DNA of 64,000 bases from an uncultured Mycoplasmatota bacterium (GCA_900545005.1 UQXO01000005.1:23229-87228); one strand, 5' to 3'. Positions 53,648-62,454 are shown, numbered from the stretch's first letter. Numbers and translations: made by a program. Notes: generated by a model not told the origin, from the letters alone.

Positions 53648-55600
53648 ATGTTTGAATTAGTATCAAAATATCAACCTAGTGGCGATCAACCAGAAGCTAT
53701 TAAAGAATTAGTCGAAGGAATAAATGCTGGCAAGAAAGAACAAGTATTACTAGGAGCTACGGGTACTGGTAAAACATTCACTATTGCCAATGTTATTGCT
53801 ATGACTAATAAACCAACGTTAGTACTTGCTCATAATAAGACTTTAGCCGGACAATTGTATTCGGAGTTAAAAGAATTCTTTCCACATAATCATGTTGAAT
53901 ACTTTGTCTCTTATTATGATTATTATCAACCAGAAGCTTATGTTCCTTCGAGTGATACCTATATTGAAAAGGATAGCTCTATTAACGATGAGATTGATGA
54001 ATTAAGACATGGGGCGACTAGTAGTCTAATTAATAATCGAGATGTTATAGTTGTAGCTAGTGTGTCTTGTATCTATGGAATTGGGGATAAAGAAGACTAT
54101 GTTAATTCGATGTTAATACTTAGTGTAGGACAAAAGATTAGTAGAGGATATATCTTAGATAGATTAGTAGATATGACTTATGAGAGAAATGATTTAGACT
54201 TTCATAGAGGGACTTTTAGAGTCCATGGGGATACTATTGATATTATTATGGCTAGTGAAAAGGCTCATGGGGTAAGAATAGAGTTATTTGGAGATGAAGT
54301 AGATAGAATAGCAATATTTGATCCTTTGACGGGTGGAATAGAAAAACAAGTTAAGAATATATCTATATTTCCAGCGACGCATTTTGTTACGAGTAAAGAT
54401 AAGTTAAATGAAGCGATAAGAAGAATACAAGAAGAGTTAGAGGAAAGATTAAAGTATCTTAAAGATAATAATAAATTAATAGAAGAACAAAGATTAAGAG
54501 AAAGAGTTAACTATGATATAGAGATGTTAAAAGAGACAGGCTTTTGTAATGGAGTAGAGAATTATTCTAGACATTTAGCTTTAAGAGGAGAAGGAGAGAC
54601 TCCTTCAACTTTGATGGATTTCTTTCCTAAGGACTTCTTATTAGTAGTAGATGAATCTCATGTAACATTACCTCAAGTAAGAGGAATGTATAATGGGGAT
54701 AGGATGCGTAAACAAACACTTGTAGATTATGGATTTAGATTACCTAGTGCTTTAGATAATAGACCTCTTAAGTATGATGAGTTTGAAAGAAAGATTAATC
54801 AAGTTATTTATGTATCAGCAACACCAGGGGACTTAGAATTAGAACATACGCATAATCAGTATGTAGAACAGATAATAAGACCTACGGGATTATTAGACCC
54901 AGAGATTGAGATTAGAAAGACTGAAGGTCAAATAGATGATATTATCAGTGAAATTAATATTCGAAAGAAGAGAAATGAAAGAGTATTAATAACTACTTTG
55001 ACTATTAGAATGGCAGAAGAATTAACTAACTATTTAAAAGAAGTAGGTATTAAAGTAGAATATTTACATAGTGAGGTTAAGACTTTAGATAGACTTAAGA
55101 TTATTCATGATTTAAGATGTGGTAAGTATGATTGTGTAGTAGGTATTAACTTGTTAAGAGAGGGTATAGATATACCTGAGGTATCTTTAATATGTATTAT
55201 GGATGCTGATAAGCAAGGATTCTTAAGAAGTACAAGAAGTTTAATCCAGACTGTTGGTAGAGCAGCTAGAAATGCTAATGGACATGTTATTATGTATGCA
55301 GATACGGTAAGTGATGCAATGGATGAGACTATTAAAGAGACTAATAGACGCCGTAGTATTCAAGAAAAATATAATAAAGAACATGGTATTGTACCGAAGA
55401 CTATTATTAAAGAAATAAGAGAAGTTGTTTCTAATGAGATTAAAGAAGATAATAGTGCTAAGAAGACAAAGATGAATAAGAAAGAGAAAGCATTATTAAT
55501 GCAATCTATTGAGACGCAGATGAATGAGGCTGCTAAGAATTTAGACTTTGAACGTGCTATGGAGTTAAGAGATATCTTATTTGAGATGAAAAGTAATTAA
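53648..55600 (+). CDS. uvrB: UvrABC system protein B
   Basis: Damage-verification helicase of nucleotide-excision repair. Walker A GATGTGKTF, the beta-hairpin YYDYYQPEAYVP, VVDESHVTLPQ, YVSATPGDLE, the helicase motif TVGRAARNANG and a C-terminal UVR domain (IETQMNEAAKNLDFERAMELRD) that contacts UvrC are all present. About 650 residues is normal. The ATG at 53648 begins MFELVSKYQPSGDQPEAI; an in-frame ATG at 53630 is less likely. No uvrA is adjacent. Terminator at 55606-55630. Confidence 0.96.
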   Translation: MFELVSKYQPSGDQPEAIKELVEGINAGKKEQVLLGATGTGKTFTIANVIAMTNKPTLVLAHNKTLAGQLYSELKEFFPHNHVEYFVSYYDYYQPEAYVPSSDTYIEKDSSINDEIDELRHGATSSLINNRDVIVVASVSCIYGIGDKEDYVNSMLILSVGQKISRGYILDRLVDMTYERNDLDFHRGTFRVHGDTIDIIMASEKAHGVRIELFGDEVDRIAIFDPLTGGIEKQVKNISIFPATHFVTSKDKLNEAIRRIQEELEERLKYLKDNNKLIEEQRLRERVNYDIEMLKETGFCNGVENYSRHLALRGEGETPSTLMDFFPKDFLLVVDESHVTLPQVRGMYNGDRMRKQTLVDYGFRLPSALDNRPLKYDEFERKINQVIYVSATPGDLELEHTHNQYVEQIIRPTGLLDPEIEIRKTEGQIDDIISEINIRKKRNERVLITTLTIRMAEELTNYLKEVGIKVEYLHSEVKTLDRLKIIHDLRCGKYDCVVGINLLREGIDIPEVSLICIMDADKQGFLRSTRSLIQTVGRAARNANGHVIMYADTVSDAMDETIKETNRRRSIQEKYNKEHGIVPKTIIKEIREVVSNEIKEDNSAKKTKMNKKEKALLMQSIETQMNEAAKNLDFERAMELRDILFEMKSN

Positions 55601-55605
55601 AGAAG

Positions 55606-55630
55606 TTACCTAATATTAGGTAATTTTTTT
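55606..55630 (+). terminator. Terminator after uvrB
   Basis: TTACCTA and TAGGTAA form a compact stem followed by T7. Confidence 0.8.
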
Positions 55631-55743
55631 ATGTATATATTCTATTTATATGGATATACTAATTATATTTATTTAACTTTAGAAATATCATTTTTTCTTC
55701 TTTAAAAAGTCTATTTTCTATGATATAGTTATGTTATAAAGTA

Positions 55744-55793
55744 AGAATAGTATCCGAAAGTTAGCTTTCATAGAGTTTTCAACTCTATGAAAA
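55744..55793 (+). repeat. Conserved upstream hairpin element, copy 1
   Basis: TATCC(G/T)AAAGTTAG(C/T)TTTCATAGAGTTTT occurs here and at 62414. It contains a 12-bp hairpin (TTTCATAGAGTT/AACTCTATGAAA, 55766-55792). Both copies lie about 90-110 bp before a surface-protein gene. The same hairpin core also stands alone at 62166-62192. No T-run follows, so it is not a terminator. Confidence 0.7.
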
Positions 55794-55878
55794 GTGTAAA
55801 AAATGTAAAGTATATTATTCTTATAAATGGTTATTCTATGTGTAAATATTATATATAGATATGATGGTTTCTGGAATT

Positions 55879-57252
55879 ATGAAAAAGTTTAATAAAGATA
55901 AATATTTAAAACAGCTGAAATTTAAAAGATTTTATAGAAAATATGAAAGATACTTTTATATTGGTATTCCTTGTCTTTTGGTAGGTATCTTAGGTATCTA
56001 TTTTGCTTATTCAAAATTCTTCGTATCTGAGGAACAAGCGCTAATTAAAACAACGGTTGGAGATTTTATTTATGGTGATGTTATTATTAATAACTATGTT
56101 AATGGTGAGTATGTTGTTGAGGCTCCAGCTAGAGGCTCTGGTTATAAGGCGGATAAAATAGTTTGTGATAATGGTGCAGTTGGAGAATGGAGTGGTAAAG
56201 ATTGGGGACCAATAATATCTAATGTAACCAGAAGAAGTAAGTGTAATATTTATTTTGTAGATGCTGAAAAAGTAAACATTGGTAATGTGGCAGTTCCATT
56301 AGATTATTATGGACTTTGCCCAACAGTCAATACTGATGGAACTGTAACGGTTGCTGAAGTTGAAAGTCAATATGGCTATTTATGCAAGGCTAAAGATGCT
56401 TATGGTGATTCATATTATTATCGTGGTAATGTAACTAATAATTATGTGAAGTTTGCTGATAAATATTGGCGAATTGTTCGTATAAATGGTGATGGTACTG
56501 TTCGTGTTATTTATGATGGCACAGTAGCGCATGCTAATGGTGAGGACAGTGCAGATAGACAGATTGGTACGAGTAAATTTAATAGTAGTGCTAATGATAA
56601 TGCTTATGTTGGTTATATGTATGGTCAAACTGGTGCCTCGACTTATGCTGATGCTCATGCTAATACTAATAATTCTACTATTAAAACTTATATAGATAAT
56701 TGGTATAAAACAAATATAGTTGGTACAACTAATGAACAATATTTAGTTGATAATGTATTCTGTAATGACCGTTCAATAAGTAGTAGCAAACCATATAGGG
56801 GTTATAATAACTTGGGATATGGAGAAAATCGAACAGCATATCGTTGGTATTATGGACAATGGTCAAGTGGTGGTTATAATTCTAGTATGAGATTAATGTG
56901 TCCCCAAAAGAATGATGCCTTTACCGTAAGTGATACTACTAATGGTAATGGAGCTCTAACGTATCCAGTCGGTCTTTTAAGTTATGATGAGAGTATACTA
57001 GCCGGTGGGTGGAACGTAGCCAATAGTGGTTATTACTTATACTCTGGGCAGAAATGGTGGGCTTCCTCGCCGAGCGACTTCGATGGTAGCGGCGCTGACA
57101 TGCGTTTCGTGAATTCGAATGGCGGTGTGAACTACATCCACTATGTGAGCAACGGCCTCGGGGTTCGGCCAGCTTTCAATCTGAAGGCTCAAGTGCTGAC
57201 ACAAGGCTCTGGGACAGCATCTGACCCATATCGCATTTCTCTGACTAGCTGA
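55879..57252 (+). CDS. Surface protein with variable lectin-like C-terminus (putative DGR target 2)
   Basis: About 457 residues. Cytosolic KKFNKDKYLKQLKF start, one membrane anchor (about 33-50), the shared Cys/Trp module (IVCDNGAVGEW...CNIYF), then a DUF6273/lectin-like module with YWRIVRINGDGTVR and final GVRPAFNLKAQ. The last ~190 bp are about 57% GC (hand count 57061-57180) with the alternating fixed/variable codon pattern. N-terminal similarity to the gene at 62506 supports the ATG at 55879 rather than 55861. The final codons (after CGCATTTCT) come from sequence fused behind the variable region. Confidence 0.75.
   Translation: MKKFNKDKYLKQLKFKRFYRKYERYFYIGIPCLLVGILGIYFAYSKFFVSEEQALIKTTVGDFIYGDVIINNYVNGEYVVEAPARGSGYKADKIVCDNGAVGEWSGKDWGPIISNVTRRSKCNIYFVDAEKVNIGNVAVPLDYYGLCPTVNTDGTVTVAEVESQYGYLCKAKDAYGDSYYYRGNVTNNYVKFADKYWRIVRINGDGTVRVIYDGTVAHANGEDSADRQIGTSKFNSSANDNAYVGYMYGQTGASTYADAHANTNNSTIKTYIDNWYKTNIVGTTNEQYLVDNVFCNDRSISSSKPYRGYNNLGYGENRTAYRWYYGQWSSGGYNSSMRLMCPQKNDAFTVSDTTNGNGALTYPVGLLSYDESILAGGWNVANSGYYLYSGQKWWASSPSDFDGSGADMRFVNSNGGVNYIHYVSNGLGVRPAFNLKAQVLTQGSGTASDPYRISLTS
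57056..57240 (+). other. Variable region VR2 with constant 3' end
   Basis: Same length as VR1 between SS and RP (34 codons). Identical fixed codons at GCT TCC TCG, GTG, AGC and GGGGTTCGGCCAG; differing codons mostly keep their third base C or T. The downstream constant part to CATATCGCATTTCT is nearly identical to that of VR1, then similarity stops exactly. Confidence 0.7.
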
Positions 57253-57316
57253 CAGTTTTTCTCAAGACCTTGAAAATACCGGTGCGTAAATTCTCGACAC
57301 TTATATCTTTTCTCAT
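57245..57316 (-). pseudogene. 23-codon minus-strand gene fragment fused to VR2
   Basis: Minus-strand ATG at 57316 with AAGGAG 11 bp upstream opens a frame MRKDISVENLRTGIFKVL... ending at a TAG (57247-57245) inside the end of the surface gene. The remainder of the gene is missing, replaced by the inverted VR2 end. Behind it (57357-57436) lies the 80-bp repeat shared with 13159-13238. It looks like the first codons of an unknown gene truncated by rearrangement. Confidence 0.45.
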
Positions 57317-57356
57317 TATAACAATCACTCCTTCTATTATGAGATAATATAAGTAT

Positions 57357-57436
57357 ATCAAAAATAGCCATAAACACTTCAAAGTTATGACTTTTTAACT
57401 TTGAAATATTTATGACTTTCTATTTTACAATTTATA
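57357..57436. repeat. 80-bp inverted-orientation repeat, copy 2, with loxP-like dyad
   Basis: Reverse complement of 13159-13238 with 5 mismatches. Dyad: 19-bp arms 57369-57387 and 57396-57414 (two transitions between arms), spacer TGACTTTT (57388-57395). The rest of the 57253-57564 gap holds only the fragment above and a short hairpin (AGGTCTT/AAGACCT, 57524-57540) before the next gene. Confidence 0.75.
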
Positions 57437-57564
57437 AAAGTTATCAAATAGCCTATTTTTTTACTAAAATAAGATTTAATCTTTTGTAAAAATCAAAGCA
57501 AACATATATTGGGGGGTGTAGAGGTCTTTACAAGACCTATAAATTAATAGGAGAAATATTGATT

Positions 57565-59262
57565 ATGAAAATATTTAAAAACAGGAAAAGAAAGTATATT
57601 ATAGCAACTAGTCTGGTTAGTGCTTTTGTAGTTGCCGGCCTTGTTATTACTTATTATAATTCTCTTCCTAAAGAAGAACCATTAATTGGAGCTTATATAG
57701 ATGGTACCTATTCAGAGACTTTGCCAACTAAAAATAGTAGTTATAAAGTGGAAAAAATAGTATGTGATAATAATAATAATGCTAGTTGGGATTATGATAA
57801 ATGGGGTATAAAATTTTCTAATTGGAGTACAAGAAGTAGATGCAATATTTATTTTAAAAGTTTAGAAAATTTTACGCTAGCTAATAAAACATTTTATTTA
57901 GATGAAGTACAAAAATGTCCGGCGATGAATAATGATGGAACCGTAACCGTAACTGAGGTAGAGGCTACTAATGGTTATTTATGTAAGGCTAAAGATGCTT
58001 ATGGTGATACATATTATTATCGTGGTAATGTAACTAATAACTATGTTAAATTTGGAAAATGGGCTAATGACGCTCCTGATATAGTATATGGTTATTCCAG
58101 TGAAACATCAGTTTATTTTAAGAAATATGATTCTATGGAGGCTTGTCAAAATGATTCATACTATAATAAAAATTGTACAATAATTAATAATAGGGCAGGT
58201 AAGGATATGTATTGGCGTATTATTCGTATAAATGGTGATGGTACTGTTCGTGTTATTTATGATGGCACTAGTGCTCATGCTAATGGTGAATCAAGTGAAG
58301 ATAGAATTATTGGAACCAGTGCTTTTAATAGTAGTGAAGATGATAATGCTTATGTTGGCTACATGTATGGTAATAGTGATGCTGTAGTAGAACCATCTAA
58401 GTATTACTCATCAAAAAATTTTACAAATACAGATACGTTTTATATTTCAAAAGAATATAGGTTTGATAAGAATACAAAACTATTTACTTTGAAAAATCCA
58501 ATTCAAGTACTTGGTAGTAATCTTACTACTGATTACATTGGATATTATTATACTAGTTATGATCCAACTAGTTTACCTTCTAGTGTAGATAGACTATATA
58601 AAATAATGGATGTAACTGCTGGTAGTTCTAGTGCTAACATAAAATTTGGTTATGTTAGGTATGGAACTTCCAGCAAAGAAGTAGCTCAAACTAACATAAA
58701 TGATTCAACCATAAAAACTTACTTAGATAATTGGTATAAAACAAATATAGTTGGTACAACTAATGAACAATATTTAGCTGATAATGTATTCTGTAATGAT
58801 CGAAGTATGGCTGGTAATAACTCTGGGACAGGATCTGGAATTAGTGAAACTTATTATAGATGGCGGTCTGGACCATGGTATAGAGACAGTTATAATTCTA
58901 GTATAAGATTAATATGCCCCCAAAAGAATGACGCCTTTACCGTAAGTGATACTACTAATGGTAATGGAGCTCTAACGTATCCAGTTGGTCTTTTAAGTAC
59001 AGATGAGATTGTACTAGCCGGTGGGTGGGATGATGATAATAGTGGTTATTACCTATACTCAGGGCAAATCTGGTGTTCTTCCTCGCCGTCCTCCTTCGAA
59101 TATGGTGGTGTCGCTTTCGTATGTCGCGTGGATTCGAATGGCCGTGCGGACGACGGCGGCAACGTGAGCCTCAACCGCGGGGTTCGACCTGTCTTAAATT
59201 TATCACCAGAAGTATTAAAATTGGGTGATGGAACGATGAATAATCCATATCACGTAGAGTAA
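57565..59262 (+). CDS. Surface protein with variable lectin-like C-terminus (putative DGR target 3)
   Basis: About 565 residues: basic start, membrane anchor (about 10-28), shared Cys/Trp module (GAYIDGTYSETLPTK...IVCDN...ASWD...CNIYF), then the long lectin-like module, with YWRIIRINGDGTVR. It shares long near-identical DNA with the gene upstream, for example around the conserved CNDRS region and the GNGALTYPVGLLS region, so the two are recent duplicates or exchange sequence. C-terminal ~110 bp about 63% GC (hand count 59081-59190). AGGAG at 57549 favours either the TTG at 57559 (5 bp) or the ATG at 57565 (11 bp). After GGGGTTCG the codons return to AT-rich host style. Confidence 0.75.
   Translation: MKIFKNRKRKYIIATSLVSAFVVAGLVITYYNSLPKEEPLIGAYIDGTYSETLPTKNSSYKVEKIVCDNNNNASWDYDKWGIKFSNWSTRSRCNIYFKSLENFTLANKTFYLDEVQKCPAMNNDGTVTVTEVEATNGYLCKAKDAYGDTYYYRGNVTNNYVKFGKWANDAPDIVYGYSSETSVYFKKYDSMEACQNDSYYNKNCTIINNRAGKDMYWRIIRINGDGTVRVIYDGTSAHANGESSEDRIIGTSAFNSSEDDNAYVGYMYGNSDAVVEPSKYYSSKNFTNTDTFYISKEYRFDKNTKLFTLKNPIQVLGSNLTTDYIGYYYTSYDPTSLPSSVDRLYKIMDVTAGSSSANIKFGYVRYGTSSKEVAQTNINDSTIKTYLDNWYKTNIVGTTNEQYLADNVFCNDRSMAGNNSGTGSGISETYYRWRSGPWYRDSYNSSIRLICPQKNDAFTVSDTTNGNGALTYPVGLLSTDEIVLAGGWDDDNSGYYLYSGQIWCSSSPSSFEYGGVAFVCRVDSNGRADDGGNVSLNRGVRPVLNLSPEVLKLGDGTMNNPYHVE
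59071..59190 (+). other. Variable region VR3
   Basis: Aligned with VR1 and VR2 it has 35 instead of 34 codons between SS and RP. Fixed: TCC TCG CCG, TTC, GTG, TCG AAT GGC, GTG AGC, GGGGTTCG. Variable positions again keep C or T in third place (TCC/AGC/GGC, GAC/AAC/TAC, CGC/CTC/GTC). Unlike the other two, it loses similarity right after GGGGTTCG, so it may lack the constant 3' end. Confidence 0.65.
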
Positions 59263-59269
59263 ACTTATG

Positions 59270-59305
59270 AGTAATGGGGCCAATAAATATTTATACCCCA
59301 TTACT
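59270..59305 (+). other. Hairpin after VR3
   Basis: AGTAATGGGG and CCCCATTACT form a perfect 10-bp stem 7 bp after the stop. No T-run follows, so it is not a typical terminator. Confidence 0.6.
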
Positions 59306-59381
59306 TAGAATATAACTAATAGAAATAAACTCTCTATTAGTTTTTATTTGGTATAATACTTCTTAAAGAAAAGAGAGAACT

Positions 59382-59978
59382 ATGGGAAAAGTTAGTAATA
59401 TATTATATATGATTGATTTACTTAATACAGGGAATATCTATACGATAAAGGAGTTATCTAAAGAGATAGGGGTATCTGAAAGAATGATAAGATACTATAG
59501 AGAAGAGATATCTAAGAATGGGATTGCTATAGAATCTTTTAAAGGTCCGGGGGGAGGATATTTTCTAATAGATAGATTAAAGAATTATATTAATATAAAT
59601 AAATATGATATAAAATTATTAGAAAATATCCTTGATATCTTAAGAAAAGATAACTATAGATACTTAGATAAGTATGAAGAATTTTTAGATAAAATTAAGA
59701 AGATGAGAACTATTAGTGAAGAAAAGAGTAAATATATTACTAATATTAATTTAAAGAAACCTGATAATATTTTATCTTTAATAAAAGATACTATTACAAG
59801 AGAAGATAAACTTAAGATTATTTATTTAGATATAGATGGTAGTAGATTGATAAGAACTATTCATCCTTTAGAGTTATTTATGTATCATGAAGAGTATTAT
59901 GTAACGGCTTTCTGTGAATTAAGAAATGATATTAGACACTTTGAACTTAAAAGAATAGAAAGTATAATAGAGACATAA
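59382..59978 (+). CDS. HTH_11-WYL transcriptional regulator
   Basis: 198 residues. An N-terminal winged helix (IYTIKELSKEIGVSERMIRYYREEI, about 20-45) is followed by a truncated C-terminal WYL-like ligand-sensing domain (about 130-198, TIHPLELFMYHEEYYVTAFCELRNDIRHFELKRI). Many WYL regulators control nucleotide or defence-related operons. It precedes a sugar-kinase/SIS fusion by 41 bp and is probably its regulator. AAGAGAGAAC precedes the ATG. Confidence 0.8.
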   Translation: MGKVSNILYMIDLLNTGNIYTIKELSKEIGVSERMIRYYREEISKNGIAIESFKGPGGGYFLIDRLKNYININKYDIKLLENILDILRKDNYRYLDKYEEFLDKIKKMRTISEEKSKYITNINLKKPDNILSLIKDTITREDKLKIIYLDIDGSRLIRTIHPLELFMYHEEYYVTAFCELRNDIRHFELKRIESIIET

Positions 59979-60019
59979 TATTTCCATTCTATAAAGTATA
60001 ATCACTATAGGTGATATAT

Positions 60020-61966
60020 ATGAGGATTGTTAGTATAGGTGATTTAGGATTAGATTATTACTATAAGAATAGTAAACTCTTAGGAGTTATGGGAGGAGTA
60101 ACACATACGAATATTATTGCTAATTTGACTAAGTTAGGTTTTAAGACTAGTACTTATTCAGTAGGAGGCAATGATATTCAAGGACAAGTAGCACTTAATT
60201 CTTTGAAAGTTCTGGGAGTAGATACTAGTAATATCAAGTTAATAGAGAATACTAAGACTAGGTGTTTTCATATTAATTATCTAAATGATGAGTTTACTTC
60301 GAAGAAGAGGTGCCCTCTTTGTAATAATAAATATTATTACGAAGAGAGTTTAATTAGTCCTATAGAGATAATAAGTAACTTAGAGAAAGAAGATATCTTA
60401 GTATTTGATAATCTTAATAAGAAGAATCAAGAGATTATAGATAATACTAATAATAAGAAAATCTTAGACTTAGGACAGTATTATGAATTAGAAAATCTTG
60501 AGGATGATATTCTTCTAAAGAAGATAAAAAGAAACTTTATAATAATAAATTTTAATGAAAGGGTAGTTAAGTATCTTTTAGAAAGATTTAATCTTCAAGA
60601 TGAGTTAGAATTATATAGACTACTAGAGATTAAGTTTATCTCTATTACTTATGGTTCCAGGGGATGTTGTTTTCTTTATGATAATAAGATATATAAATAT
60701 TCAGGAGAGAAGTTAGATAAGATTGTAGATACTAATGGCGCTGGAGATGCTTTTATTTCTAGTATTATTAAAGAGTATTTAGATAATAATTGTTCTTTTG
60801 ATAATGTTAAATTTGATGAATGGTATAATAATACGAAGAAGTTAACTAAAGAAGTTATAGAGACTATGGGGGCTAGGGGACATATATATCCTTTAGAAAG
60901 TGTTAAGTTAGTAGAGAATAAATGTTCTTGTGAGGAGTTTATTTTAAGGAAGAGAAAACAAATAAAGAGATGTAATCTTAATATAAATAATCTTAGGATA
61001 AGAGTTAGTAATGCTCTTAAGAGTAAGGTATTTACTAATCTAGAAGAGATAAGGTTTTCTAAAGATGATAAAGTTTTATTTATAGGAACAGGAGGTTCTT
61101 ATGTTGGGGCATATTTTAGTAGCAAGATTATTAACTTAGTATATGGTTGTTCTTGTTTAGCTTTATATCCAAGAGATGTTTTATATCATAATAATAAATA
61201 TATTTCGAAAGTATTTTTATTTAGTTATTCTGGGAGTACTAATGATTCTTTAGAAAGTGTTAAAGAAATAGATAGTTCTCTTAAGTATATTATTACTAAA
61301 GGAAAAATAAGTGATGTGGCTTCTAAGAGTGGAATAAATAAAAGAAATATTTTATCTTATAGAAGTAGTACTAATAAAGGGAAAGAAAGGGGATTCTTAG
61401 CTTTTGAGGGTGCCTTAGTACCTTGTGCTATTATGTTAAAAGAATATTATAAATATATAGATAGTAGTATTAATATAGATAAGTTTATCTTGGATAGTCT
61501 TAAGTATTGGCAAAGTAAGATGGGATATCTAATTACTAAGGATTATGCTTATAGATTAAAAGGTAAAGGAATAGTAAATATCTTTAGAGGAGATAATTCT
61601 AATAGTGGGGCTTATGATTTAGAAAGTAAGTTAGTAGAATCCGGAGTAATTAGTTGTATTATACATGAAAAGAAAAACTTTTCTCATGGAAGATTTATTA
61701 ATTATGAGAATCTTAATAATTCTTATAGTATTTATTTTAAAGAGAAAAATAATAGTCCATATGAAGATAAATTACTTAATTATCTAGGGGATAATACTAT
61801 AGTTATTAAGAGTAAGTATACTAATCTTTTAGCAGAATTTGATTTATTAGTAGCTAGTCAATATGTAATCTATTATCTAGGTAAATACTGGGATATAGAT
61901 GTTTCTAAACCTAAGTATAGTGATAAATCCATGGAGTTATATTTTTATAAGGGAGATATTAGATAA
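60020..61966 (+). CDS. Fusion of PfkB-family sugar kinase and SIS domain
   Basis: About 648 residues. N-terminal ribokinase/PfkB domain: GGVTHTNIIANL near residue 28, VGGNDIQGQ, and the catalytic DTNGAGDAF (60730-60756). A CPLC pair inside the kinase domain is an unusual insertion. After a link at about 290-330 a SIS (sugar isomerase) domain follows, with GTGGSYVGAYFSSKI and SYSGSTNDSLESV as phosphosugar-binding loops. Both activities would meet a phosphorylated sugar, phosphorylation then isomerisation or the reverse. Start: ATG 60020 after AGGTGA. Confidence 0.8.
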   Translation: MRIVSIGDLGLDYYYKNSKLLGVMGGVTHTNIIANLTKLGFKTSTYSVGGNDIQGQVALNSLKVLGVDTSNIKLIENTKTRCFHINYLNDEFTSKKRCPLCNNKYYYEESLISPIEIISNLEKEDILVFDNLNKKNQEIIDNTNNKKILDLGQYYELENLEDDILLKKIKRNFIIINFNERVVKYLLERFNLQDELELYRLLEIKFISITYGSRGCCFLYDNKIYKYSGEKLDKIVDTNGAGDAFISSIIKEYLDNNCSFDNVKFDEWYNNTKKLTKEVIETMGARGHIYPLESVKLVENKCSCEEFILRKRKQIKRCNLNINNLRIRVSNALKSKVFTNLEEIRFSKDDKVLFIGTGGSYVGAYFSSKIINLVYGCSCLALYPRDVLYHNNKYISKVFLFSYSGSTNDSLESVKEIDSSLKYIITKGKISDVASKSGINKRNILSYRSSTNKGKERGFLAFEGALVPCAIMLKEYYKYIDSSINIDKFILDSLKYWQSKMGYLITKDYAYRLKGKGIVNIFRGDNSNSGAYDLESKLVESGVISCIIHEKKNFSHGRFINYENLNNSYSIYFKEKNNSPYEDKLLNYLGDNTIVIKSKYTNLLAEFDLLVASQYVIYYLGKYWDIDVSKPKYSDKSMELYFYKGDIR

Positions 61967-61977
61967 AAAGGTTTTAC

Positions 61978-62073
61978 CGTAAAAAATAATTAAAATCACC
62001 AAAAAATTACGCTGTAGCGTAAAAAATAGTTAAAATTATCAAAAAACTACGTTGTGGCGTAAAAATTTTAATT
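61978..62073. repeat. 40-bp tandem repeat, 2.4 copies
   Basis: Units start at 61978, 62018 and 62058 with period exactly 40. Each contains a small hairpin (TTACGC/GCGTAA, loop TGTA, in the first). It follows the PfkB-SIS stop by 12 bp. Role unknown; transcriptional end or slippage product. Confidence 0.8.
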
Positions 62074-62165
62074 CATCGAATAAAAAAATGTCTATAGTTT
62101 TTTTAGGACTTAGACACTTTTTGATATATGGAATTATGGGAATTTTTATAGTGCTTTTGATGATT

Positions 62166-62334
62166 TTTCATAGAGTATAAAACTCTATGAAATATATAGG
62201 TGAATACTTGGTTTACAACCCATTTGACTATAATTTTGACTAGAATAAAATTAAACTTTTGACTATAACAAACTTGTTCAAAGCCAGTATTCACCTAGGC
62301 TTGAGAATATATTATTTGACTAGAAATTTGACTA
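62166..62334. repeat. Composite repeat region upstream of the last surface gene
   Basis: Contains the TTTCATAGAGT/ACTCTATGAAA hairpin (62166-62192), a long inverted repeat TAGGTGAATACTTGG...CCAGTATTCACCTA (62197-62211 and 62284-62297) and five copies of TTTGACTA (62223, 62235, 62258, 62315, 62327). No gene-like frame is convincing here. Confidence 0.6.
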
Positions 62335-62413
62335 CAAAAAGATTATTTATCTTTAAATATATCCTTTAAAACACCTTATATATATGATAGAATTTAAGTA
62401 TAAGTTAAAAATA

Positions 62414-62454
62414 ATATCCTAAAGTTAGTTTTCATAGAGTTTTATACTCTAGGA
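62414..62454 (+). repeat. Conserved upstream hairpin element, copy 2
   Basis: Matches 55744-55793 through TATCC(G/T)AAAGTTAG(C/T)TTTCATAGAGTTTT; the hairpin here is slightly imperfect (ACTCTAGGAA). Confidence 0.65.

Noticed and set aside
57189..57377. 62-residue minus-strand gene overlapping VR2
   Set aside because: It reads antisense through the variable region; only the separate 23-codon frame starting at 57316 has a ribosome-binding site.
59179..59190. tRNA T-loop-like GGTTCGACC
   Set aside because: Lies inside the end of a variable region in frame with the protein; no cloverleaf around it.
62103..62294. 63-residue minus-strand gene in the repeat-rich spacer
   Set aside because: Composed of the repeats and hairpins themselves; no ribosome-binding site or family resemblance.
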